This document shows positions 7,424-13,515 of a DNA stretch of 46,383 nucleotides, piece after piece. The notes beneath the pieces were generated by a model. It saw only the letters and a program-made list of their open reading frames with translations, made no database searches and had not been told where the DNA came from. The DNA is from a virus, in IMG/VR virus record IMGVR_UViG_3300042887_002809, positions 1 through 46,383 of that record; one strand, 5' to 3'. Every line of letters begins with the position of its first letter. Positions within the stretch are counted from its first letter, which is position 1. Both the position numbers and the translations under genes were made by a program.

Positions 7424-8121
7424 ATTCGTCTATTTAAATTTGATCCCCTCATAAGATAACCCTGATTTTGATTACCATTAATAAGTTCTCGGTTTATTTT
7501 TTCCAATTCTTTTATTTGTTCGTTCTTTTGTTGTAACTCACCTCTCAAGTTTTGGAGTGTTTCTTGTAACATATTTGTCTTATTATTTGTTACGAGAATG
7601 TCTAAATTATGTCTAAGTTCATCTAACTCTTCATCCTTTTTAGACATTTTATTTTGGAAAATATTTTCCATTTCTTCCGTTTTAGTGGAAAATTCTTCTC
7701 TAATTCTGTCAATTTCAAGGGTCTTAGTGGAAATTTCTCCGTTTAACTGGTCTATTTTTAACAATAGTTCATTAACTTGAGTATCATCAGAGGTATAGAT
7801 TATTTTCTCAACCTCTTTGATGACTTCAACAGGTACTTCCACCCGTATTTCTCGGATTACTTCAATTTCCACCCATTTTTCTTGGTCCCCACCCGTTTTT
7901 CTTGAATCACTTAAGTCTTTTTCACCTTCATTGTCGGTTTTTAAGTCTTTTTCATCTTCATTAAGTGTTTTTCCCAAAAGACCGTACTTCTTAATATCAA
8001 AACCTTGCTTGAAGCATAGGTACATGAAATTATCCACATCCTTTATTCCTTTGGATTCACATAATGCAGACACTGCCTGCATTGTTTCTCTATTAAATAT
8101 TTTGGAGTTTTTCGGTTCCAT
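7420..8121 (-). CDS. Coiled-coil protein of unknown function
   Basis: I prefer the ATG at 8121 (233 residues) to the in-frame TTG 15 nt upstream. Either start overlaps the 3' end of gp47, by 29 nt with the ATG. Residues 1-45 look globular (ETMQAVSALCESKGI). An acidic linker follows, then the valine/glutamate-rich segment VEVPVEVIKEVEKI. A long coiled coil runs from about 110 to 215, and the tail is Asn/Arg-rich. I recognise no enzyme motif. Its position between gp47 and gp46, themselves a coiled-coil complex, makes a scaffold or regulator of that complex conceivable. Confidence 0.7.
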   Translation of the reverse strand: MEPKNSKIFNRETMQAVSALCESKGIKDVDNFMYLCFKQGFDIKKYGLLGKTLNEDEKDLKTDNEGEKDLSDSRKTGGDQEKWVEIEVIREIRVEVPVEVIKEVEKIIYTSDDTQVNELLLKIDQLNGEISTKTLEIDRIREEFSTKTEEMENIFQNKMSKKDEELDELRHNLDILVTNNKTNMLQETLQNLRGELQQKNEQIKELEKINRELINGNQNQGYLMRGSNLNRRI

Positions 8122-8872
8122 TCTCAATATCTTCAAATGATTTTATGGAGAACTTCATAAATGGTTTTGGGTTTGGTAAATCAACATAAGAATACTCTTT
8201 TGATTCAACATCATATATCCCATATCCGTGTCTTCCAATACTCTCACCAATATTTTGTTGGATTGGACTTCCGATCATATATCCCTTACCGGTCTTGAAC
8301 TTGAACTCTTGTCGTTTGTGGATATCCCCACACAATACGGCTTCCAACCCATTAAACTTTTCAACATCATATGCTTCCTCACCAAAATCAAAACCAAGAT
8401 CAGTTTTCATCCCTTGAATTGCTCCGTGAAATAAACCAATTCTTTTACCTTTTGATTCGGTAATGTCGGGTGGAATATTTCCTTGATATTGTGAATACAC
8501 ACACCAACTAATATTCTCATCCTCATACACACCTCTATCTCGGTAATACACAATATCCTCATTCCTCAAAGAATTAATAATAGGAGTAAGAGCATCTAAT
8601 CTTTCGGTATTGTTTACCAAAAAGTCGTGGTTACCAGGTATAATAACGGTTTTAGCAATGAATGAACATTCAGTTAAAATCCAAGCAACAATCTCAATAA
8701 GTTCAGGTGTCATTTGATTTTTGGAATGAACAAGATCACCGGTGAACACAATTCGATCTGGTTCCAACTCTTTCCATTGATCAATGGCTGTTTCCAAAAT
8801 TGATTTATACAAATCGTGGTCTTTAAAAAGACGGATATGTAAGTCTGAAAAGTGTATAAGTTTCTTAATCAT
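8093..8872 (-). CDS. 47: gp47-like recombination endonuclease subunit (SbcD/Mre11 family)
   Basis: 259 residues carrying the metallophosphoesterase motifs in order: D10-x-H12 (FSDLHIR), GD46 (FTGDLV), N81-H82-D83 (PGNHDF), H149 (FHG) and GDIH (H185). These are the two-metal ligands of the Mre11/SbcD nuclease. It should pair with the gp46 ATPase encoded downstream for end resection in recombination-dependent replication. It lacks the extended C-terminal capping region of bacterial SbcD, as expected for the short phage form (T4 gp47 is about 340 residues). Its start overlaps the end of the 87-aa gene by 8 nt. Confidence 0.95.
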   Translation of the reverse strand: MIKKLIHFSDLHIRLFKDHDLYKSILETAIDQWKELEPDRIVFTGDLVHSKNQMTPELIEIVAWILTECSFIAKTVIIPGNHDFLVNNTERLDALTPIINSLRNEDIVYYRDRGVYEDENISWCVYSQYQGNIPPDITESKGKRIGLFHGAIQGMKTDLGFDFGEEAYDVEKFNGLEAVLCGDIHKRQEFKFKTGKGYMIGSPIQQNIGESIGRHGYGIYDVESKEYSYVDLPNPKPFMKFSIKSFEDIENGTEKLQNI

Positions 8873-9128
8873 TTAATTGTGTTTTGTCTCCGCAATATAC
8901 TTCGTATGGTGGTCTGTATGGATCATCTTTTACCGGAAATGGTGGATTTACAGGAAATGGGTTTACAGGGATTGGTATTATGGAAGGGTCAAACATACCA
9001 TTTTTGTTTACTTCTTTAACCTCTTTCATCTTTTCTTGGATGGTCTCAATATCTACTTGTGTAAAGTCAGTCCAATTTCTGTTGGTCATAAAACCATCTA
9101 ACCAAAAATAAAATTCTTTGTGTGTCAT
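8865..9128 (-). CDS. Small conserved phage protein with Pro-rich C-terminus
   Basis: I place the start at the ATG at 9128 (87 residues). A longer frame from 9218 would overlap the zinc-ribbon gene by 86 nt, whereas this ATG begins 4 nt after that gene's stop. The N-terminus MTHKEFYFWLDGFMTN is a pattern I associate with small orphan proteins common in large phages. The C-terminal half is Pro-rich (IPVNPFPVNPPFPVKDDPYR). No function is known to me. Confidence 0.7.
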   Translation of the reverse strand: MTHKEFYFWLDGFMTNRNWTDFTQVDIETIQEKMKEVKEVNKNGMFDPSIIPIPVNPFPVNPPFPVKDDPYRPPYEVYCGDKTQLND

Positions 9129-9132
9129 ATTT

Positions 9133-9351
9133 TTAGTCAATGAATAATTCAAAGTCAGCGTTAACGTGACCACACTCATTACACATATAAGTTGGGAATG
9201 GTACAATCGTGTCTTCATGACTTCCTGTTAATAATGCCGGTACTTTTTTGATCATAGTTACTTCTTTGAAGAACTTTGAGTCACATTTTTCACACTTGAT
9301 AGTTTGTTGTTCTTTCAAGTTAATTTTTGGTCTGATGATATCGTCGCTCAT
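9133..9351 (-). CDS. Small zinc-ribbon protein
   Basis: 72 residues with two CxxC knuckles, CEKC at about 20-23 and CNEC at about 56-59, a typical zinc-ribbon spacing. There is no other domain. Such proteins often bind nucleic acid or RNA polymerase, but no partner can be named here. Its ATG overlaps the stop of the tiny upstream frame as ATGA. Confidence 0.8.
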   Translation of the reverse strand: MSDDIIRPKINLKEQQTIKCEKCDSKFFKEVTMIKKVPALLTGSHEDTIVPFPTYMCNECGHVNADFELFID

Positions 9352-9437
9352 TTTATTATATAATTTACGTTTATTTTAATTGTTGTTGTGTCCCAACTGG
9401 TATTAGTATACCAAATTGGCGTAATTGTTGCTTCCAT
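9348..9437 (-). CDS. Possible 29-residue micro-ORF coupled to the zinc-ribbon gene
   Basis: ATG at 9435-9437, then 29 codons (beginning MEATITPIWYTN), ending in a TGA that overlaps the ATG of the zinc-ribbon gene as ATGA. It fills what would otherwise be a 99-nt gap in a tightly packed operon. The exact stop-start overlap is the only support. It could instead be an untranslated leader. Confidence 0.35.
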   Translation of the reverse strand: MEATITPIWYTNTSWDTTTIKINVNYIIK

Positions 9438-9450
9438 ACTCAATAATAGT

Positions 9451-10314
9451 TTATTTCTTAAGTTTAGTCAAATATTGTTTTATATCCATATCTAAGATTG
9501 TGTTCATAGTTTTTTTAGATACTCTATATTCGTGATACTCCCTTTCATCTGTAATCAAAACGACGATACACCCTAAAAGTTGTATATCCTCATATTTTGA
9601 TCCCTCCAACATTTTTAAAAGTAACCTACCATAAAAAGGTAATTGAGTATTGTAGTGACCTAAAGCATTATCAGGTAAATCTTCAAATGGTTTTTTCATT
9701 TTTTTAGTATAACGAGTAACCGCAAAGTTCTTCGGCTTATTTGATTTCCAATCTGTTATAAGAATACCGATGTTACCATTTGTACCAATTACCAACCAAA
9801 CCTTATCGGGTTGACCTGTATATTCAAGATCAGGATGCCCTAAAACCATCTCCGTATCAATCAGTTCACATCCTCTTTCTTTGAGAAGTTCAATGTAATG
9901 TTTACCAGCCATGATCATCGTATCACTTTTGATGATCTGTTCTGCGTCACAATCAAATATTGGTTGACGAACAACTTTATTGATCCCAAATTCTTTAAGT
10001 GTATGTTCTTCCAAAAAGAAGTGACAACGAGACCCCAAGTTTGTTGATTTCCTACCTAATTCCGCCCATTCTTCCATTAATCTTTCGGCTTCATCAGGAT
10101 CACCACCAGCTTTACTATAGGCGGCTTGTTCGGTTGGGAAGTCATCGTAGAATATCTTCATCACTTTGGATACTGATGGGAAGTCCGATCGTAAATTACC
10201 GTTCTTATCCAACATAGTATATTTATGACTTTCCTCCTCAAAGGTGAGTTGGAATTCTTTTTGTTTCTCAGAAATAATATCCCTTATTTCTTGTGCTATT
10301 TTTTTTAAATCCAT
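9451..10314 (-). CDS. PD-(D/E)XK nuclease, RecB/Cas4-like
   Basis: 287 residues. The nuclease core has E155 (DTEMVL), GQPD (D170) and D188-W-K190 (ITDWKSNK), followed by Q224-x3-Y228 (QLPFYGRL), the RecB-family motif QxxxY. No helicase domain and no iron-sulphur cysteine cluster are visible. It is likely a single-strand or end-specific exonuclease in recombination, repair or host DNA breakdown. It follows the primase with a TAATG stop-start overlap, so the two are co-translated and may act together at the fork. Confidence 0.85.
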   Translation of the reverse strand: MDLKKIAQEIRDIISEKQKEFQLTFEEESHKYTMLDKNGNLRSDFPSVSKVMKIFYDDFPTEQAAYSKAGGDPDEAERLMEEWAELGRKSTNLGSRCHFFLEEHTLKEFGINKVVRQPIFDCDAEQIIKSDTMIMAGKHYIELLKERGCELIDTEMVLGHPDLEYTGQPDKVWLVIGTNGNIGILITDWKSNKPKNFAVTRYTKKMKKPFEDLPDNALGHYNTQLPFYGRLLLKMLEGSKYEDIQLLGCIVVLITDEREYHEYRVSKKTMNTILDMDIKQYLTKLKK

Positions 10315-11213
10315 TATTTTATTATATGATAATATTCATCTTTTATTTCACCCCTTAGATCGGCAATATCTTTCTCGTCGGGTAATTTTATTAACTTTAT
10401 TCTACCCCATAGTTCACCACCATTCAATTCGTGATAAAGTTTAACAGAGTTCCCCCAAGCATCGGCATCCAAACATATTATGATATTTCCTTTAGCGTTG
10501 CGATATATTGTCTCAAACAAAAGTTCTGACATATGTTTACCTAACATTGGTATAGGATTATTTAAAAACAATCCATCAAAAGCACCTTCAACCAAATAAA
10601 CATCTTTCTTCCAATCAATTAAATTTTCCCAAAATATAATTTTGTCTTTTTCGGCTTCAGGGTTCTTATATTTTGCTCGGGACATCGGGTTCCAACTCCT
10701 TGCAATATAGTAGTTCAACTCACCTTTTTTATCGTATGATGGGATCACAATACGTCCAGCGTGGTCTCCTTTATCACAAAACCCAATCCCAAATCTTTCA
10801 ATCATTTCATCGGTAATTCCACGACTTTTGAGGTAATTCATTGCCTGTCGTCTAACAGGATATACCGTACTTGAGTCCTTGAATAAGGTAAATCCTTCAG
10901 GTAATCTGAGTGTTTTTTTCTTTTTTTCTCGTTTTACAACTGTTTCTGGTTTGAAAACCTCATAAAGTTTCTTTTGTTTCTTGTTTCCGTATTTGTCAAA
11001 TATCCTACCCAAAGGTCCGTGTGTACCCTCACTATCACCGCAAGACCAACACTTATAAACATTGTCTATATAATTGACCTCCAAATTGTGTTTATCCCTC
11101 CCATCGTCACATACGGGGCAGTTGAAGGATATTTGTCCACGATTGGGGTAGTGAAGTCCGTGATCACCAAGAACATCTTCCAATAACTCAACTAAAGCAT
11201 CATTTTCATCCAT
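10314..11213 (-). CDS. 61: DNA primase, gp61/DnaG type (zinc finger plus Toprim)
   Basis: 299 residues. The N-terminal zinc finger has C32-x2-C35 and C55-x2-C58, a four-cysteine version of the usual CHC2 finger. The Toprim domain has E209 and D213 (LVEGAFDG) and D249-x-D251 (CLDADAWGNS). There is no helicase domain, so it should work with the separate gp41-type helicase at 43578. The ATG follows AGGAG directly, too close for a normal ribosome site. A Bacteroidetes-like promoter lies just upstream. It opens the minus-strand block that runs through the 46/47 genes. Confidence 0.93.
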   Translation of the reverse strand: MDENDALVELLEDVLGDHGLHYPNRGQISFNCPVCDDGRDKHNLEVNYIDNVYKCWSCGDSEGTHGPLGRIFDKYGNKKQKKLYEVFKPETVVKREKKKKTLRLPEGFTLFKDSSTVYPVRRQAMNYLKSRGITDEMIERFGIGFCDKGDHAGRIVIPSYDKKGELNYYIARSWNPMSRAKYKNPEAEKDKIIFWENLIDWKKDVYLVEGAFDGLFLNNPIPMLGKHMSELLFETIYRNAKGNIIICLDADAWGNSVKLYHELNGGELWGRIKLIKLPDEKDIADLRGEIKDEYYHIIK

Positions 11214-11224
11214 CTCCTATAATA

Positions 11225-11258
11225 TAAACATAAACTTTCAATACATCAACTACACAAA
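11225..11258 (-). promoter_or_regulatory. Candidate host-type promoter upstream of the primase
   Basis: On the minus strand TATGTTTA (11225-11232 complement) matches TAnnTTTG at 7 of 8 positions. A TTTG lies 22 nt upstream (11255-11258 complement), the same spacing as in the promoter at 2463-2496. It fits an early promoter for the primase operon. Confidence 0.4.
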
Positions 11259-11274
11259 CTTTTGAGTTCTTTTA

Positions 11275-11281
11275 TATTTAT
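11275..11281 (+). promoter_or_regulatory. Candidate late-promoter motif TATTTAT, plus strand
   Basis: TATTTAT on the plus strand ends 7 nt before the ATG at 11289. This is the same geometry as at the minus-strand tail genes at 16017 and 17698. Its presence in the correct orientation for the only plus-strand genes supports the motif. Confidence 0.45.
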
Positions 11282-11288
11282 TAATGAT

Positions 11289-11510
11289 ATGCCAACACAA
11301 ATCACTATTTCAACTTTAACAGGGGCTCAACCATTTGACGTTTATTCTTGCGATGACACATACGACAATTGTATATACGTAGCAACAATCACATCAGGTC
11401 AGGTTCCCTATAATTTTGATTTACCTTTTATTCAAGAAGGTATGTCTTCAGTTGGAATAAAAGTGGTCGATAATAATGGTTGTATTGAGGAGTCTAATGT
11501 TGTAATATAA
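11289..11510 (+). CDS. Small tail/adhesin-associated protein, paralogue of the 98-aa protein
   Basis: I choose the ATG at 11289 (73 residues, MPTQITISTLTG) over one 27 nt upstream, because only this start matches its paralogue. It resembles the 98-aa protein at 21353-21649 along its length: PF-x-V-x-C-D...-NC-YV, a beta-rich middle, and V/T-D-x-NGC near the end. The pattern is that of a single small immunoglobulin-like or SprB-like beta domain. It is first in a two-gene plus-strand cassette and 1 nt upstream of the fibre-like gene. It is possibly an accessory or capping domain for the fibre. Confidence 0.7.
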   Translation: MPTQITISTLTGAQPFDVYSCDDTYDNCIYVATITSGQVPYNFDLPFIQEGMSSVGIKVVDNNGCIEESNVVI

Positions 11511-11511
11511 T

Positions 11512-12798
11512 ATGTGTCTTAATTTAGGTCTTTGGGTTTATAGTGGTACTTCGGTTGGTTTATGTAATGAAACACCAAACTTAACTTTATACGGTAATAA
11601 TGTATTTTCTGCAGAGCCGGTATTCAGTGGTTCAGGATGTAATAATCCTGCGGATTTGATTGCAACAGGATTTTATTCAAATGGTAATTTAACTTTTGAA
11701 TTTTCATTTTTATTCGGACAATATTATGTAAGTGGTATTTCAGGTTGTACGACTGGTGGTGATTTATATTGTATACAAAATGAACCAGGTTATAATGACA
11801 CATATTTACTAGTTGGTGTTCAGGATGATTACCCACTCTACACATCTGTAACCAATAATACGTGTATTTATTATTCAACAGTAGAAACAAGATGGTGTTT
11901 AGCAAGTAGTGTTGGATCTCCGTGTGTTCAATTTGGTCCTTTTGCAAGCACAAGTTCGGAGCCAGATTTTGATATAACTGTTGGGTATCCAGGTTTATGC
12001 GTAACACCCCCAGCACCACCTGTAGACCCGTGTTTAACAATTGATTTTGATGCAATTTTTGATTGTTTAGTTCCAGTATCACCAACACCAACACCTACTA
12101 TTTCAGTAACACCAACACCAACACCAACTCCATCAGCATCTAATCCATGTGGTGGTGTTTCAATGACTGTAACTTCGAGTGGTTACACTCCAACACCAAC
12201 CCCAACAATGACACCAACACCAACACCTTCACCACAGGTTACGAGACCTTGTAATTTTTCAGGTGAGGTAATATTCAACGCATTTACCGAATACTTACAA
12301 TGTGGTAATAGTAAAAAATTCAAAGATTGTTTTACGGGTATCGATTATTACACATCAGATGTTGTTTTAGTCTCAGGGACGACGTTACCGACAGAAGGTT
12401 ATGTCTATAATTCGGTGATTAACGGACAAGGTTATTGTATTATATATGAAGGTACGGTTGATAATATAAGTGGTGTTGATAATATTACATTAACAAATGA
12501 GATCGGATCTTACGTTGATGGAGCGTGTTTAGATTGTTTACCAAACCTAACCGCAACTCCTACCCCTACACCGACATCAACACCAACTCCAACTCCGAGT
12601 TTATCACCTTGTGTTAGTTTATCATACAGAATAACTAATGAAAGCCCCGCACCAATTAAATTTGATTATACCAATTGTAATGGATCTCAATCTCAAAATT
12701 TACCTGGGTTCTCTTCAATCATTATTTGTGCTTCGGTTATACCAACAACAACATCACCTAACATACAGATAGATCCTTTAGGTTCAACTTGTCTATAA
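11512..12798 (+). CDS. Modular Cys-rich adhesin/fibre protein with Pro-Thr linkers
   Basis: 428 residues built from Cys-rich beta domains joined by Pro-Thr linkers. A first domain at about 1-185 has many Cys. PT linkers follow at about 190-210 and 226-244, then a domain at about 245-345, a third PT linker at about 347-365, and a short C-terminal domain. There is no signal peptide. Linkers of the same kind, with the following SNPC motif, recur in the 833-aa baseplate-like protein on the other strand. It is probably a virion-surface adhesin or decoration. It is convergent with the RuvC-like gene, and its orientation is opposite to every other gene, which suggests an inserted or inverted cassette. 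Confidence 0.75.
   Translation: MCLNLGLWVYSGTSVGLCNETPNLTLYGNNVFSAEPVFSGSGCNNPADLIATGFYSNGNLTFEFSFLFGQYYVSGISGCTTGGDLYCIQNEPGYNDTYLLVGVQDDYPLYTSVTNNTCIYYSTVETRWCLASSVGSPCVQFGPFASTSSEPDFDITVGYPGLCVTPPAPPVDPCLTIDFDAIFDCLVPVSPTPTPTISVTPTPTPTPSASNPCGGVSMTVTSSGYTPTPTPTMTPTPTPSPQVTRPCNFSGEVIFNAFTEYLQCGNSKKFKDCFTGIDYYTSDVVLVSGTTLPTEGYVYNSVINGQGYCIIYEGTVDNISGVDNITLTNEIGSYVDGACLDCLPNLTATPTPTPTSTPTPTPSLSPCVSLSYRITNESPAPIKFDYTNCNGSQSQNLPGFSSIIICASVIPTTTSPNIQIDPLGSTCL
12079..12243 (+). repeat. Pro-Thr linker repeat, plus-strand copy
   Basis: Two runs of ACACCAACACC-type DNA encode TPTPTPT at 12079-12141 and 12187-12243. The first is followed by SASNPCGG. Similar DNA lies in inverted orientation at 15277-15447. 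Confidence 0.85.
12550..12606 (+). repeat. Third Pro-Thr linker of the adhesin
   Basis: A further TPTPTPTSTPTPTPS block just before the C-terminal domain. It uses more varied codons than the first two blocks. Confidence 0.8.
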
Positions 12799-12828
12799 AA
12801 AAAAATATCACCTAAAAAGACGATATTT
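12797..12828 (-). terminator. Terminator for the RuvC-like gene
   Basis: On the minus strand AAATATC (12822-12828 complement) pairs with GATATTT (12803-12809 complement) around a 12-nt loop, and nine T follow. It lies 25 nt past the stop of the RuvC-like gene and overlaps the end of the convergent plus-strand gene. A second small stem, TATCGG/CCGATA (12834-12853), sits beside it and may help stop the plus-strand transcript. Confidence 0.6.
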
Positions 12829-12853
12829 CCAATTATCGGTATTTTACCCGATA

Positions 12854-13462
12854 TTAACTCCAAATCTCTTTTAATCTCATAAATCCTAATACACAACTAT
12901 AAGCATCTGTTTGATCGAAATTTTCTTTCTTAAGTGTGTTATTTTTGGTGTATAACCATTTAATTTGAGGTTCTCTTTTTGCGACTTTTTCCCAAATAAC
13001 CATTTTCTTATCAATGTCTTTTGGTAGTCCACCAAACAATACAAATTTTTTCTTATCGTTCTCTTGTACCAAATCAGGAAAAGCAAACTTTCTTGAGTTA
13101 TATGTTGAAATGAATTCAGGTACAATTCCTAATATATTATATATTTCTTTGAAGATAAAACTATTGAATCTTAATAATGTTTGGATTGTATATATATTAT
13201 TAGAGTTAAGTAATGGTTCTTCAATTACAACTCTGACGATTCCAAGATCTTTGTATTCTTTTAATTTTTCGGCAAAAACTTCGGACTTTAGAATTAACTC
13301 TTTAAGTTTGTCATCTTCATTTTTATCCATCTTTGGTCTCGGTGAAATGTGAGTAAGTTCCAACAATTCTTGTGTCTTTATATCGAATAGTGCCCAACCG
13401 ATTGTTCTTGTAGAAACGTCCAAACCTAACACTTTGGGTGAATTTTTTAAATTTTTTGCCAT
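12854..13462 (-). CDS. RuvC-like Holliday junction resolvase (RNase H fold)
   Basis: I start at the ATG at 13462 (202 residues). A TTG two codons upstream also gives an open frame. Motifs fit the RuvC/RNase H nuclease fold: D15 in LGLDVSTRTIGW, E81 or E82 in VVIEEP, and a C-terminal DQTDAY near 186-190. It probably cuts branched recombination or packaging intermediates, the job of endonuclease VII (gp49) in T4, by an unrelated fold. It is displaced from the other replication genes and sits between the plus-strand adhesin cassette and the tail genes, downstream of the late block. Confidence 0.82.
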   Translation of the reverse strand: MAKNLKNSPKVLGLDVSTRTIGWALFDIKTQELLELTHISPRPKMDKNEDDKLKELILKSEVFAEKLKEYKDLGIVRVVIEEPLLNSNNIYTIQTLLRFNSFIFKEIYNILGIVPEFISTYNSRKFAFPDLVQENDKKKFVLFGGLPKDIDKKMVIWEKVAKREPQIKWLYTKNNTLKKENFDQTDAYSCVLGFMRLKEIWS

Positions 13463-13487
13463 AAACAATAATGTTTTATATTATAAT

Positions 13488-13514
13488 AAACTAAAACAAT
13501 AAAAATTGTAGTTT
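13488..13514 (-). other. Bulged hairpin between the tail block and the RuvC-like gene
   Basis: Read on the minus strand, AAACTACAAT pairs with ATTG and TAGTTT across a 3-nt TTT bulge, with a short AT loop. No clean T-run follows. It could be a weak terminator or an RNA-processing site at the end of the late transcript. Confidence 0.3.
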
Positions 13515-13515
13515 T

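Noticed and set aside
9129-9218. Upstream extension of the 87-aa gene to a start at 9218
   Set aside because: It would overlap the zinc-ribbon gene by 86 nt, and its hydrophobic N-terminus comes from reading that gene in another frame; the ATG at 9128 follows that gene's stop by 4 nt.
11624-12094. 156-aa minus-strand ORF antisense to the plus-strand adhesin
   Set aside because: Its composition (Asn, Gln, Leu, His, Tyr rich) is what antisense translation of the adhesin produces; no domain and no start context.
12693-12896. 67-aa minus-strand ORF between the adhesin and the RuvC-like gene
   Set aside because: It overlaps the end of the adhesin gene, the terminator and the end of the RuvC-like gene on other frames, and has no recognisable features.
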